A DNA stretch of 64,000 nt, taken from NCBI RefSeq assembly GCF_003610195.1, contig NZ_RAPO01000002.1, forward strand, positions 496,001 through 560,000. Direction: 5' to 3'. The stretch comes from Halopiger aswanensis. GTDB lineage: Archaea; Halobacteriota; Halobacteria; Halobacteriales; Natrialbaceae. A program made the translations under genes and the position numbers. Positions 8,331 through 17,094 of the stretch are shown one piece after another (position 1 is the stretch's first letter; each line of letters begins with the position of its first letter). The notes beneath the pieces were generated by a model, which was not told the DNA's origin, made no database searches, and saw nothing but the letters and a program-made list of their open reading frames with translations.

Positions 8331-9176
8331 TTACTCCGGAATGCCCCAGACCTCGTCGTCCCAGTCGCGAGCCGGGAAGTCGTAGACCGGCTGGTTGCGG
8401 TCGCGCTCGTCGAGGCGCCGCCGGTCGTCGTCGGACAGTTCCCAGTCGAACAGGTCGAAGTTCTCCGCGATGTGCTCGGGGCTGGTCGAGCGCGGCAGGG
8501 CGACGACGTCGCGGTCGAGCGCCCACCGGAGGACGATCTGTGCGGGCGACTTGTCGTACGCCTCGGCCAGTTCCTGGACGACCTCGTCGCCGAAGACGTC
8601 CGTGCGCCCGAGCGGCGCCGCGGCCTCGATCACGGTGTCCGTCTCGCGGCAGTAGTCGACAAGATCGGGCCGCTGGAGCCACGGGTGGAACTCGATCTGG
8701 TTGACCGCGATCGGGACGTCCGAGACGTGCTGGGCCGCACTGAGCTGGTAGGCGCTGAAGTTCGAAACGCCGACGTTCCGGACGAGCCCCTCCTCGTGCA
8801 GCGTCTCCATCGCGTGCATCGTCTCCCGCAGCGAGATTGCGGGGTTAGGCCAGTGGATCAGGTACAGATCGAGGTAGTCCGTCCCCAGCTTCTCGAGACT
8901 CTCCTTGCACGACGCGATCACGTCGTCGTAGTGGAGGTTCTTCGCGAGAACCTTCGAGGTAAGGAAGAGGTCGTCACGATCCACGTCGGCGCCGGCGAGC
9001 ACCTCGCCGATCTCTTCCTCGTTCATGTAGCCCTCGGCGGTGTCGATGTGCGTGTAGCCCGCCTCGAGGGCCGCTTCCACGGACTGTTTGACGGTCTCGC
9101 CCTCGAGTTCCCACGTGCCGAACCCGATCGTCGGCAGTTCGTCGCCACTCGGCAGGGTCTTCGTTGGGACTGTCAT
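8331..9176 (-). CDS. aldo/keto reductase
   Basis: A 281-residue NAD(P)H-dependent carbonyl reductase of the AKR superfamily. The catalytic tetrad is complete: D45 and Y50 in HIDTAEGY, K75 in FLTSKV, and H108 in YLIHWP. The family segments GVSNFSAYQL and ALPRSTSPEHIAENFD, which bind the cofactor phosphate/adenine part, are also present. The closest general group is 2,5-diketo-D-gluconate reductase-like AKRs, but the substrate is not deducible. Monocistronic, with a 370-base divergent gap to the exported nuclease gene. Confidence 0.88.
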   Translation of the reverse strand: MTVPTKTLPSGDELPTIGFGTWELEGETVKQSVEAALEAGYTHIDTAEGYMNEEEIGEVLAGADVDRDDLFLTSKVLAKNLHYDDVIASCKESLEKLGTDYLDLYLIHWPNPAISLRETMHAMETLHEEGLVRNVGVSNFSAYQLSAAQHVSDVPIAVNQIEFHPWLQRPDLVDYCRETDTVIEAAAPLGRTDVFGDEVVQELAEAYDKSPAQIVLRWALDRDVVALPRSTSPEHIAENFDLFDWELSDDDRRRLDERDRNQPVYDFPARDWDDEVWGIPE

Positions 9177-9546
9177 CGGTCGCTAGATTCCCGAGAGAGG
9201 GCCAATAATCTGCTGGTCGCGGAAATCGGGCTGGGTGCAACCGCAGCCATCGCCTGGAGAAGAGTCGACGAAACGACTCGTGGAAAGGGCCACAACGACT
9301 CGTGGAGCCCGCTTCAGGGCCGCGTTGAGATCGCCGGCCGCGTCTCTGGCTTCCTAGTACTATATTCACCCGCCGTCTCGAGCGAGGTGGACGCGATCGG
9401 TGTTTCGCCGGGGACGGTGTTCGAGAGCCCACAATTCGGGACTTGTAGTTCGAGCCCGGACTCGAGATCGGCGATGATCGAACTCGAGAGCAAGCGACCT
9501 CCACATCGGCGGCCGAAGCACACGAATCGCGCTCCGTTCACCGACA
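9177..9546. other. divergent intergenic region without a gene
   Basis: These 370 bases separate the divergent aldo/keto reductase and exported nuclease genes. No convincing ORF was found; the open frames there are extensions of shadows. A TATA-like TACTATATTC lies at 9358-9367, which would give the + strand gene a leader of about 150 bases. Nothing else was recognised. Confidence 0.5.
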
Positions 9547-12405
9547 ATGAAACGACGGACCCTCATACTCGGTTTCGGAACGGCGGCGGGCGCCGGCGCG
9601 ATCGTCGGCTCCGGGGCCTTCTCGACGGCATCGGCGGAGAGACAGATGACGGTACGCGTCGTCGACGACGCGAGTTCGTTTCTCGCCCTCGAACCGGGCG
9701 AGCAAAACGGCGCGCACGTCAGCAACGAGGACGGCGAGGCGGTCAGCATCGATTTCGGCGGCGGCGACGCGGTCGAGGGCGACGGCCTCGGGATCGATAC
9801 GGCGTACACGTTCGACGACACCCTTCACATCCGGAATCAGGGGACCGAGTCCGTGTTCGTCTGGACCAGTACCGAGAGCGACGCCTTCGATGACGATGAC
9901 GTTTATCTCTATCACGAAGACCCAGAGGCGCCGCTGTCCGACGCGCGGGCGATCGAGGTCGAGGTCGGGACGGAGATTCCGGTCGGCGTCTTCGTCGATA
10001 CGACCGGCCTCGAGACCGACGCGTACGACATCGGCGTAACGATTCAGGCGGCAGGAGAAGATCCAAACGGCGACGCACCTGGTGAGGGCGGTGACGGTGA
10101 GGCAGACGACCCGGTCTCGGATCCGATCCCGTCGGTCGTGCTCGACTCGGTCTCGAGTCTACTCGACGCGAATGAACAGCCGCTTACCGACGATTCGGCT
10201 GTCGCTATCTGGGCGGAGTCAACCGCGTATAACGGCGACGAAGACGGCAACGGTGACGCCGTCAACTATCCCGGCGGAACGGACATTCCGGTCGTCGCGA
10301 TCGACGGCACCGTCGTCGGACTCACCGGACCGTTCGCGGCCACCGATACCGACTTCGGCACGTACGGCAACGAGGAGTTCCTGCACAACGTCTACGACGA
10401 GTTGGTCGGCAGCGGGACGGTCCTGTACGACGAGGGGCACGGCCAGTACTACACGCGCTCGTCGAACGGCGGCGACGACTTCCAGGTCTTCGGCGACTAC
10501 CTCGAGGACGGCGGCTACTCCTACGACGCGACGACCGATCTCGAGTCGGACCTCGACGACGCGGCTGCAGTTGTGATCACCTCGCCGTCGGATGCGTTCA
10601 CCGACGGCGAACTCGCGGCGCTCTCGTCGTTCGTCGACGACGGCGGCGTGCTCTTCCTGCACGACCAGTCGGACTTCAGTGATTACGACGAAACGGACAC
10701 CCTCAACGAAATCGCCGACGAACTCTCACTGTCGTTCCGGTTCAACGACGATCAGGTGTACGACGACCAAACCAACGACGGCGTCGAGTTCGTCCCGACC
10801 ACGTCGAACTTCAACCGCGAAATGTACCCCGAGTTTTTTTCGAACCGTGACGGCATCGAGGACGACTCCGAACTGAATCCGTCGGAGCAGTACGAAGTAG
10901 ACGTTGTCGAAGTCACGGACGGCGATACGGCCGACGTCCAGTTCCAAGACGGCACCGTCGAAACCGTCCGCATCCTCGGCATCGACACCCCTGAAACCGG
11001 GAACACGGACGAGCGACTCGCGGAGTGGGAAGGCATCGAAGACGGCGACGCGCTCCGCGAGAAGGCCGACGCGGCGACCGACTACGCCGTCGACAAACTC
11101 GCCGGCGAGACGGTGACCCTCTCCTTCGACGAGAACGAAGGGCTGCGGGGGAACTACGGGCGACTGCTCGGTTTTCTCGACCTTCCCGACGGCACCCGCT
11201 ACAACGACGCCGTCCTCGAGGACGGCCACGCGCGAGTGTACGACTCCGGGCTCGAGGCCCACGACGAACTCTGGGACCTCGAGGCCGACGCTCGCGCGGC
11301 CGGGAGGGGACTCTGGGACCTTTCCGATCCCGCGGCGACGCCGGAGATCGGCGACGAGCCGGTGGAGGCGCTGTTCTTCCCCGAACCGGTCGAAGTCACG
11401 GGCAACGACGTTCCGGTGCGTTCCGAGAGCGGCGAGCCGCTCGTCGCCCTAGATACGGACGCCAACGTCGCTGCTATCGGCGGGCCGCTCGTCGAGGAGG
11501 ACTTCGAGAGCGCCGAGGGCGGCCCGGGAATCGACGAGTTCGGCGTCTACCCGTTCCTGACGAACGTGATCGACGCCGTCGAGACGGCGACCGGCCCGGT
11601 CCTCGTCGAGGGCGGCCACGGCCAGTTCGGCGCCGACTACGCGCTGTCGGCCGAAGACGTCGCCCACTACATGCGCTACCTCGAGGGGCAGGCTCCCGCC
11701 GACGAGGCGTTCATCGGCCTCGAGGGCGTCACCGACGTGACGAGCGATCCCGGTCCCGACCTGCTCGAGAACGGTAACCCGGCAGCACGCGCACTGGTGC
11801 TCTCGACGCCGACGTCGGAACTGACAGCCGACGAACGATCGGCGATCAGCGATTTCGCCGACGCCGGCGGCGCGGTCGTCCTGATCGGGACGGCCGCCGA
11901 TACCGACGCGCTCGAGCACTTCGAGCCGCTCCTCGAGGAGCTCGGAACGGACGTCGGGTTCACCGAACATGCGGTTACTGATTCGAACAACGCCCTCGCT
12001 GGCGACCCGTCGGTTCCGACGACGAGCAACTTTGACGACGGGTTTGCGGAGTTGTTCACGCCGTTTACGTCCGACGACGCGGCAGCAGACAGTGGCGTCG
12101 AAATCACCGACCTCGACGAGGAGGCGGAGTACGTCATCCTCGAGAACACCGGCTCGGAGTCGGTTTCTCTCGAGGGCTGGGCGCTTGCCGATGCCCACGG
12201 CGGCGAATACGAATTCTCCTCGTTGACGCTGACGAGCGGCGAGACGGTGGTGATCTATACGGACCAAACATCGTCCGTCCCCGACGCTGATTACGATCGA
12301 GATTGGGGAAGTCCGGGATACCAGGGATACGTCTGGAGTAACGACGGCGAGACGGCTACCCTCGAGGACGCCAATGGACGCGTCGTCGATACGTTGACGT
12401 ACTGA
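9547..12405 (+). CDS. exported multidomain nuclease: DUF1102-like, SNase-type thermonuclease and lamin-tail domains
   Basis: A 952-residue secreted protein. Residues 1-30 are a signal (RRTLILGFGTAAGAG). Residues 31-168 resemble the DUF1102/TasA-like haloarchaeal surface domain. Residues ~200-425 and ~608-832 are two related domains sharing YDEGHGQ/VEGGHGQ, ITSPSDAFTDGELAAL/LSTPTSELTADERSAI, DDGGVLFL/DAGGAVVLI and VPTTSNF; they look like DUF4350/GATase-like Rossmann domains. Residues 450-592 are a staphylococcal-nuclease domain with the catalytic set visible: DGDT (D458, D460), R475, D480, T481, E483 and R539. Residues 848-952 are a lamin-tail-domain-like beta sandwich (NTGSESVSLEGWALAD). It probably degrades extracellular DNA or RNA. 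A run of seven T at 10834-10840 does not break the frame. Confidence 0.82.
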   Translation: MKRRTLILGFGTAAGAGAIVGSGAFSTASAERQMTVRVVDDASSFLALEPGEQNGAHVSNEDGEAVSIDFGGGDAVEGDGLGIDTAYTFDDTLHIRNQGTESVFVWTSTESDAFDDDDVYLYHEDPEAPLSDARAIEVEVGTEIPVGVFVDTTGLETDAYDIGVTIQAAGEDPNGDAPGEGGDGEADDPVSDPIPSVVLDSVSSLLDANEQPLTDDSAVAIWAESTAYNGDEDGNGDAVNYPGGTDIPVVAIDGTVVGLTGPFAATDTDFGTYGNEEFLHNVYDELVGSGTVLYDEGHGQYYTRSSNGGDDFQVFGDYLEDGGYSYDATTDLESDLDDAAAVVITSPSDAFTDGELAALSSFVDDGGVLFLHDQSDFSDYDETDTLNEIADELSLSFRFNDDQVYDDQTNDGVEFVPTTSNFNREMYPEFFSNRDGIEDDSELNPSEQYEVDVVEVTDGDTADVQFQDGTVETVRILGIDTPETGNTDERLAEWEGIEDGDALREKADAATDYAVDKLAGETVTLSFDENEGLRGNYGRLLGFLDLPDGTRYNDAVLEDGHARVYDSGLEAHDELWDLEADARAAGRGLWDLSDPAATPEIGDEPVEALFFPEPVEVTGNDVPVRSESGEPLVALDTDANVAAIGGPLVEEDFESAEGGPGIDEFGVYPFLTNVIDAVETATGPVLVEGGHGQFGADYALSAEDVAHYMRYLEGQAPADEAFIGLEGVTDVTSDPGPDLLENGNPAARALVLSTPTSELTADERSAISDFADAGGAVVLIGTAADTDALEHFEPLLEELGTDVGFTEHAVTDSNNALAGDPSVPTTSNFDDGFAELFTPFTSDDAAADSGVEITDLDEEAEYVILENTGSESVSLEGWALADAHGGEYEFSSLTLTSGETVVIYTDQTSSVPDADYDRDWGSPGYQGYVWSNDGETATLEDANGRVVDTLTY

Positions 12406-12491
12406 TCGTCGATCGACCTCGGGCGTACCGGCTCTGATTTCGATCGATCACTCGCACGTATTTTCTATAGTAGTACGCTACCGTACATATC

Positions 12492-12504
12492 CGAATTAAA
12501 TAAG
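12492..12504 (+). promoter_or_regulatory. TATA box of the DUF7344-like gene
   Basis: An AT-rich island in the GC-rich context contains GAATTAAATAAGT at 12492-12504, about 45 bases before the ATG at 12546. This predicts a short leader of roughly 15-25 bases. It is the only strong TATA-like element in the 140-base gap after the nuclease gene. Confidence 0.55.
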
Positions 12505-12545
12505 TTAATACTGACACGTCCTGATAGCTTTTCGACAGGAGAGAA

Positions 12546-13073
12546 ATGACACCCTCCAGTAATTCGCCCACCCCCTCCGAGGCGGATATCTTCGACGTGC
12601 TATCGAATCCCCGCCGACGCCACGTGGTCCGCGTCCTCGAACGGCAGGGTGAGGCCGTGAGTCTCGACACGCTCGCCCGCCGAGTCGCCGCAGCGGAGAA
12701 CGACATTCGTCTCGAGGAGGTCAGCTATCACCAACGAAAACGGGTTTACACCGCACTCCAGCAAGGGCACCTGCCGACGATGGACGATTGCGGTGTCATC
12801 GCTTTCGACAGGGATCGAGGTATAATAACGCCTACTGACGGATTGACGGACGTAGAACGCTACCTGTCCGCCGTTCACGGCGACGGGCGTTCCCGGGACA
12901 ACTACTCCGCTATCGTTTCTACCGTCGCTGTCGCTACGATCACAGCGGCGTGGATCGGCGCGTGGCCGTTCTCGCTTCTGGCGTGGTTTCACTGGACGGT
13001 GGTTCTCCTCGTCCTCTTCGTCGCGTCGACGGCCGTACAGACCGGTGCGTTGCCTCGAGTGGAACTGGAGTGA
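12546..13073 (+). CDS. membrane-anchored HTH protein (DUF7344-like)
   Basis: A 175-residue protein. Residues ~15-85 form a winged-helix-like domain: DIFDVLSNPRRRHVVRVLE, then a helix with RRVAA, then YHQRKRVYTALQQGHLP and an acidic DDCGVIAFD wing. This is the arrangement of the haloarchaeal DUF7344 family. The C-terminal third has two hydrophobic segments (IVSTVAVATITAAWIGAW and WTVVLLVLFVAST), so it is probably a membrane-held DNA-binding regulator with the HTH inside the cell. It follows the exported nuclease gene and has its own TATA box; whether it controls that gene is unknown. Confidence 0.75.
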   Translation: MTPSSNSPTPSEADIFDVLSNPRRRHVVRVLERQGEAVSLDTLARRVAAAENDIRLEEVSYHQRKRVYTALQQGHLPTMDDCGVIAFDRDRGIITPTDGLTDVERYLSAVHGDGRSRDNYSAIVSTVAVATITAAWIGAWPFSLLAWFHWTVVLLVLFVASTAVQTGALPRVELE

Positions 13074-13112
13074 TCCTACCCGATCGACGGCTGTCGGCTG
13101 GTCTCAACGCCG

Positions 13113-14261
13113 TTACCGCAGCGTTCGATCTAGGAACGTACCGATCGCGTCCGGACCTGCTGGCGGTTGATCGGCGAGCGCCGGCTCCGTCGTCTCGCCT
13201 TCCTCGAGATGCGCCGTCGCCGTTACGCGCTGTGCGGGCTGGGTGGTCTCGAGAACGGCCATCGCCGTCCGCTCGGAGTCGGCGCCCCAGACGTGGCCGA
13301 GGTCGTACAGTTCGTAGAACGTCGCGTCGACCCCGGCATCGGCCAACGCATCGAACAGCAGTCGGCTCTGCTCGACGGAAACGACCTGATCCTGACGGCC
13401 GTGCATGAGGCAAAACGGCGGCGTGTCCTCCGTTACGTAGGTGATCGGACTCGCACAGCGGGCGCGATCCTCGTGTTCCGAGACTGGACCGCCCAGTAGG
13501 AACGACTCGAGCGACTCTTCGCCGCCCGGCAACTCGAGCAGGTCGTGGATCCCGTACCAGTCGACGACGGCCTGGACGGCTCCCGACTCGTCGGGTGCGA
13601 CCGCCTTCGCGACGGCCTCGTTTGGGTACACGTCCCCGGCGATCTCCGTGACGTCGTCGACCACGCCGGCCAGCGCCGCCAGATGCCCGCCTGCGGAGGA
13701 GCCCCACGTCGCGACCCGCTCGCCGTCGAAGCCGTACTCGTCGGCGCTCGCGCGGAGCCACCTGATCGCGGCCTTCACGTCGACGATGGGGTCGGGGAAG
13801 ACGCCCCGCGGTGTCGGATTCTCAGGATCGGTCTCGAACGGTACGTCCTCGTCTTCTGGAACTTCCGCCAGTCGGTAGCTCACGCTCGCCATCGCGCAGT
13901 CCCACTCGGCCGCGAACCGCTCGAGGTCGGGGGCGTTCTTCCGAGTCTCGAAGACCCAGCCGCCGCCGTGAATGTAGACGACCAGCGGCGTCGGCCCGTC
14001 GGTCTCAGTTTCGGGGACGTAGAGGTCGAGTTTCATCTCGCCGGCCTCGCGCTCGACGTAGGTGATGTCCTCGTAGGCGGTCACTGACGCCGATTCGGTC
14101 CTGTCTCTCGATTCGCCGCCGTCCGTTCGCGTCTCGTTCGTGGACGCCGCCTCGTCGCTCGTGTTGGAATTCGAACAGCCCGCCATTACGACCGTTCCGA
14201 ACGCACCGCTTGCGTCTAAAAATTCCCGTCTCGGTACCGTCTTCCGGTTGTTCGATCGCAT
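13113..14261 (-). CDS. Tat lipoprotein alpha/beta hydrolase (carboxylesterase-like)
   Basis: A 382-residue exported esterase/lipase-like enzyme. A twin-arginine motif (PRREFLDASGA) is followed by a lipobox ending at C29 (VMAGC), so the mature protein should be lipid-anchored on the outer face. The alpha/beta-hydrolase core has the oxyanion-hole motif HGGGW (98-102), the nucleophile elbow GSSAGGH with S189, the acid D291 (HGRQDQ) and the base H323 (DLGHVWG). This is the BD-FAE/HSL-like branch; the natural substrate is unknown. ATG 14261 was chosen because it places the Tat motif at the N-terminus; a longer open frame to 14555 lacks such a signal. Confidence 0.85.
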   Translation of the reverse strand: MRSNNRKTVPRREFLDASGAFGTVVMAGCSNSNTSDEAASTNETRTDGGESRDRTESASVTAYEDITYVEREAGEMKLDLYVPETETDGPTPLVVYIHGGGWVFETRKNAPDLERFAAEWDCAMASVSYRLAEVPEDEDVPFETDPENPTPRGVFPDPIVDVKAAIRWLRASADEYGFDGERVATWGSSAGGHLAALAGVVDDVTEIAGDVYPNEAVAKAVAPDESGAVQAVVDWYGIHDLLELPGGEESLESFLLGGPVSEHEDRARCASPITYVTEDTPPFCLMHGRQDQVVSVEQSRLLFDALADAGVDATFYELYDLGHVWGADSERTAMAVLETTQPAQRVTATAHLEEGETTEPALADQPPAGPDAIGTFLDRTLR

Positions 14262-14407
14262 AACGGGGTTCACCACGGATCTACACAGAGATGGATATTG
14301 CCGTCGGTGACTGAGGCCACAAAAACGGCTGCGTGGATGTTCGGCGCCGAAGAAAACCAGAACGGCGGGTGGATCGTCGATCGCGATCGGAGGTCCCGAC
14401 AGCGACG

Positions 14408-15202
14408 TTAGAACGGGAACAGCGAGTCGGCCTCGAGATCGCGCTCGATCAGTTCGATCTCGTGGCCGTCCTGATCCTTGGTGAATGCGTACATGTTGTC
14501 GTTGCTCTCGGGATCGCGGTAGTCGTCGGCCTCGCGCTCGAGCAGTTGGTCCCAATCGTCCTGCAGGTCGTCGACGCGGACGCAGAGGTGGCCCCAGGCG
14601 TCGCCCTGCTCGTAGCTGCGGCCGTCGTAGTTGTAGGTGAGTTCGACGGACATCGCCTCCTCGGGGGCGTCGCGGGGCTCGACGAAGTAGTTCGCGAAGG
14701 TGTCGGCCTCCCAGCGGCCGACCTCGTCGTACTCGAACTTGCGCGTCCAGAAGCCGAGCGCCTCGTCGGCGTCCTCGACGCGGATCATGGTGTGGTCGAT
14801 CGACCAGAGCGCGCCCGCGTCGGGGTCCCGCTGGACGATCTCGATCTCGTGGCCGTCGGGATCCTTGACGAACGCGTAGTCGCCGCCGCAGGACTCGGGA
14901 TCGCGGTAGTCGTCGACGCCCTCGTCCATCAGCTGCTGGTAGTAGTCCTCGAGTTCGCCGTCGGGAACGCGGACGGCGATGTGGCCCCAGGCGTCGCCCA
15001 CGTCGGGCTCTTCGCCCTCGTTGTGGGTGATCTCGAGCATCGCCCCGTCCTCGTGCATGTCCTCGGGGCCCAGATAGACGATGGTGAAGCCGTCGCCCTC
15101 GTAGCGGTCCTTCTCCTCGTACTCGAGGTGGGTCTGGTACCAGTCCAGCGACTCCTCCAGATCGGCGACGCGAATCATCGTGTGGTCGAGGATTCCGTCC
15201 AT
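14408..15202 (-). CDS. tandem VOC (glyoxalase/dioxygenase superfamily) protein
   Basis: A 264-residue protein of two homologous VOC modules (about 1-130 and 134-264). Each begins with a DHTMIRV strand and each ends with the metal-site strand around DGHEIE(I/L)(V/I). Each also contains GDAWGH(I/L), so potential metal ligands (H of DHT, E of HEIE) are kept in both halves. Two-module proteins of this type include glyoxalase I and extradiol dioxygenases; the exact reaction cannot be told. The frame stays open upstream through the antisense of the antiporter gene, but the ATG at 15202 fits the conserved N-terminus. Confidence 0.85.
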   Translation of the reverse strand: MDGILDHTMIRVADLEESLDWYQTHLEYEEKDRYEGDGFTIVYLGPEDMHEDGAMLEITHNEGEEPDVGDAWGHIAVRVPDGELEDYYQQLMDEGVDDYRDPESCGGDYAFVKDPDGHEIEIVQRDPDAGALWSIDHTMIRVEDADEALGFWTRKFEYDEVGRWEADTFANYFVEPRDAPEEAMSVELTYNYDGRSYEQGDAWGHLCVRVDDLQDDWDQLLEREADDYRDPESNDNMYAFTKDQDGHEIELIERDLEADSLFPF

Positions 15203-15258
15203 ACGCGAAACATCGCCTGCGGACCGCAAAAACGTGGCGGAGGCGGCGAAGCGGCCGA

Positions 15259-16977
15259 TTAGTCGCCGCCGAACTCGGACTCGCCGTCGCGGTCCTGCTC
15301 CCGGTCGTACTCGTGCTCGTGCTCGGGGCCGCCCTCGAGCGGTTCCTCCTCCGCGGCGATCGGGTGCAGTCCCTTCCGAGCCGCGTCGAGTTCGGAGAGC
15401 CCGTACACGAGGGCGGTCAGCAGGACGACGCCCAGCGGCAGAAAGACCAGCGGCGAGACGCCGAGGTACCCGTTGAGCAAGTAACAGACCACGACGACGA
15501 CCATGACCGTGACGGCGTAGGGGAGTTGCGTGCGCACGTGATCGATTAGATCTGCGCCGGTGAACGTCGCGGACAGCACCGTCGTATCGGAGATCGGCGA
15601 GGAATGGTCGCCGAAGATCGCCCCCGAGAAGACGGCGCCGACGACGATCGGCATGGCGTCGAAGCCGCCGGTGAGTTCGTAGGCGAGTTCGATCGCGATC
15701 GGTGTCACGATCCCCATCGTCGCCCACGACGAGCCCATCGTGAACGCGATGAACGCGGCGGCGAAGAGGACGACGATCGGGAGCAACGCGGTCGGTACGG
15801 CGTCGCCGACGAGGTTCGTGACGTAGGTCCCCGTCTCGAGCGCCTCGGCGACGCTGCTGATCGTCCACGCGAGCACGAGGATCGTGACCGCGGTCAGCAT
15901 GAGCCGGAAGCCGTCGAGAACGGTGTCGACCGCGGTGTCGAGATCGAAGAGGCCGTAGGCGATTCCGATCGCGATCGCAGTCGCGACCATCGCGAACGAG
16001 CCCCACACGAGCGCGCCGGCGAAGTCGCCGGCGCCGACGATGTCGACGAACACCTGTACGTACCCGTCGGCGACTGCTGCGCCTTGGATGGTGGTCGGCG
16101 CGCCGGCCTCGGCCTGCGACGACGTCCACGACTGGTAGCCGGTCCAGAACGCACCGGCCAGCGTGACCGCGATGAGGACGACGACCGGCGCGAAGAACGT
16201 CCGCAACATCGGTCGGTCCTCGATCGGTGCGCCCAGATCCTTCTCGACCTCCTGGAGCGGCTGGGCGTCCTCGCGGCTCACCCGCCCGGTCGACCGGGCG
16301 CGGTGCTCGGCGTCGAGCATCTCGCCGTAATCGCGGCCGGTGTAGACGACCAGTCCGACCATCACGATCGCCAGCAAGGCGTACGTGTTGTAGGGAATCG
16401 ACCGCACGAACGTCTCGAAGGCGGTTGGTGCTCCCTCCGCGCCGAGGCTCCCGTAGGCGTCGCCGATCAGCGAGAGCTGAAAGGCGACCCAGCTCGAGAG
16501 GGCGATCGTCGCGACGGGAGCGGCCGTCGAGTCGACGATATAGGAGAGCTTCTCGCGGGAAATCCGGAGTTGATCCGAGATTTCGCGCATCGTGGAGCCG
16601 ACGATAGCCGTGTTGGCGTAATCGTCGAAGAACATAGCCATCCCGAGGACCCAGGTCGTCAGGCCGACCGTCCGCTGAGTCTGCAGCCGGGCCGTGGCCC
16701 ACTCGCGGACGGCGGTCGCGCCGCCGAGGCGCCAGATGAGCGCGACGCCGGATCCCAGCAGGAGTGTAAACAGCAGGATCTGGACGTGGAAGCCGTCATC
16801 GGCGATGATCGCGCCGACGATCCAGTCAAACGTCTGCGCGATGCCGAGGCTCTCGGTGTAGATGACTGCGCCCGACCAGATCCCCAGGAACAGCGACAGC
16901 ATCGGCCGACGGGTCGCGATCGCGAGGACGATCGCCAGCAGCGGCGGCACGAGCGACAGGGCCCCGAATTCGGACAT
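15259..16977 (-). CDS. NhaC-family Na+/H+ antiporter, copy 1
   Basis: A 572-residue secondary transporter. The N-terminus PPLLAIVLAIATRRPMLSLF is typical of the NhaC/YuiF group. Also typical are DDYANTAIVGSTMREISDQ and GDHSSPISDTTVLSA, which carry the conserved polar residues of NhaC proteins, along with about a dozen hydrophobic segments. The C-terminal tail is long and acidic. It exports Na+ in exchange for H+ and so helps pH and salt balance. It lies between the VOC gene and the GTPase gene on the same strand, with 56 and 117 base gaps. A second NhaC is encoded at 29431. Confidence 0.87.
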   Translation of the reverse strand: MSEFGALSLVPPLLAIVLAIATRRPMLSLFLGIWSGAVIYTESLGIAQTFDWIVGAIIADDGFHVQILLFTLLLGSGVALIWRLGGATAVREWATARLQTQRTVGLTTWVLGMAMFFDDYANTAIVGSTMREISDQLRISREKLSYIVDSTAAPVATIALSSWVAFQLSLIGDAYGSLGAEGAPTAFETFVRSIPYNTYALLAIVMVGLVVYTGRDYGEMLDAEHRARSTGRVSREDAQPLQEVEKDLGAPIEDRPMLRTFFAPVVVLIAVTLAGAFWTGYQSWTSSQAEAGAPTTIQGAAVADGYVQVFVDIVGAGDFAGALVWGSFAMVATAIAIGIAYGLFDLDTAVDTVLDGFRLMLTAVTILVLAWTISSVAEALETGTYVTNLVGDAVPTALLPIVVLFAAAFIAFTMGSSWATMGIVTPIAIELAYELTGGFDAMPIVVGAVFSGAIFGDHSSPISDTTVLSATFTGADLIDHVRTQLPYAVTVMVVVVVCYLLNGYLGVSPLVFLPLGVVLLTALVYGLSELDAARKGLHPIAAEEEPLEGGPEHEHEYDREQDRDGESEFGGD

Positions 16978-17094
16978 ACCCGGTCACTCGACTGAGCAAG
17001 CGGATAATATTGCGGATTCCTCCGGTGGCGGGACTTTCAGCAACGAGTACACGACCCGACGAAACCGAAGAAACGAGGCTCGAGATTTGACGCC

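Noticed and set aside
8472-9893. 473-residue + strand frame antisense to the aldo/keto reductase
   Set aside because: Overlaps two well-supported genes; the sequence shows no domain and is a GC-rich shadow.
15203-16702. Long minus-strand frame extending the VOC gene through the antiporter region
   Set aside because: The antisense frame overlaps the convincing NhaC gene on the same strand in another frame, is Arg/Pro-rich and has no family pattern beyond the VOC part.
15604-16995. 463-residue + strand frame opposite NhaC copy 1
   Set aside because: Antisense shadow; highly charged low-complexity product.
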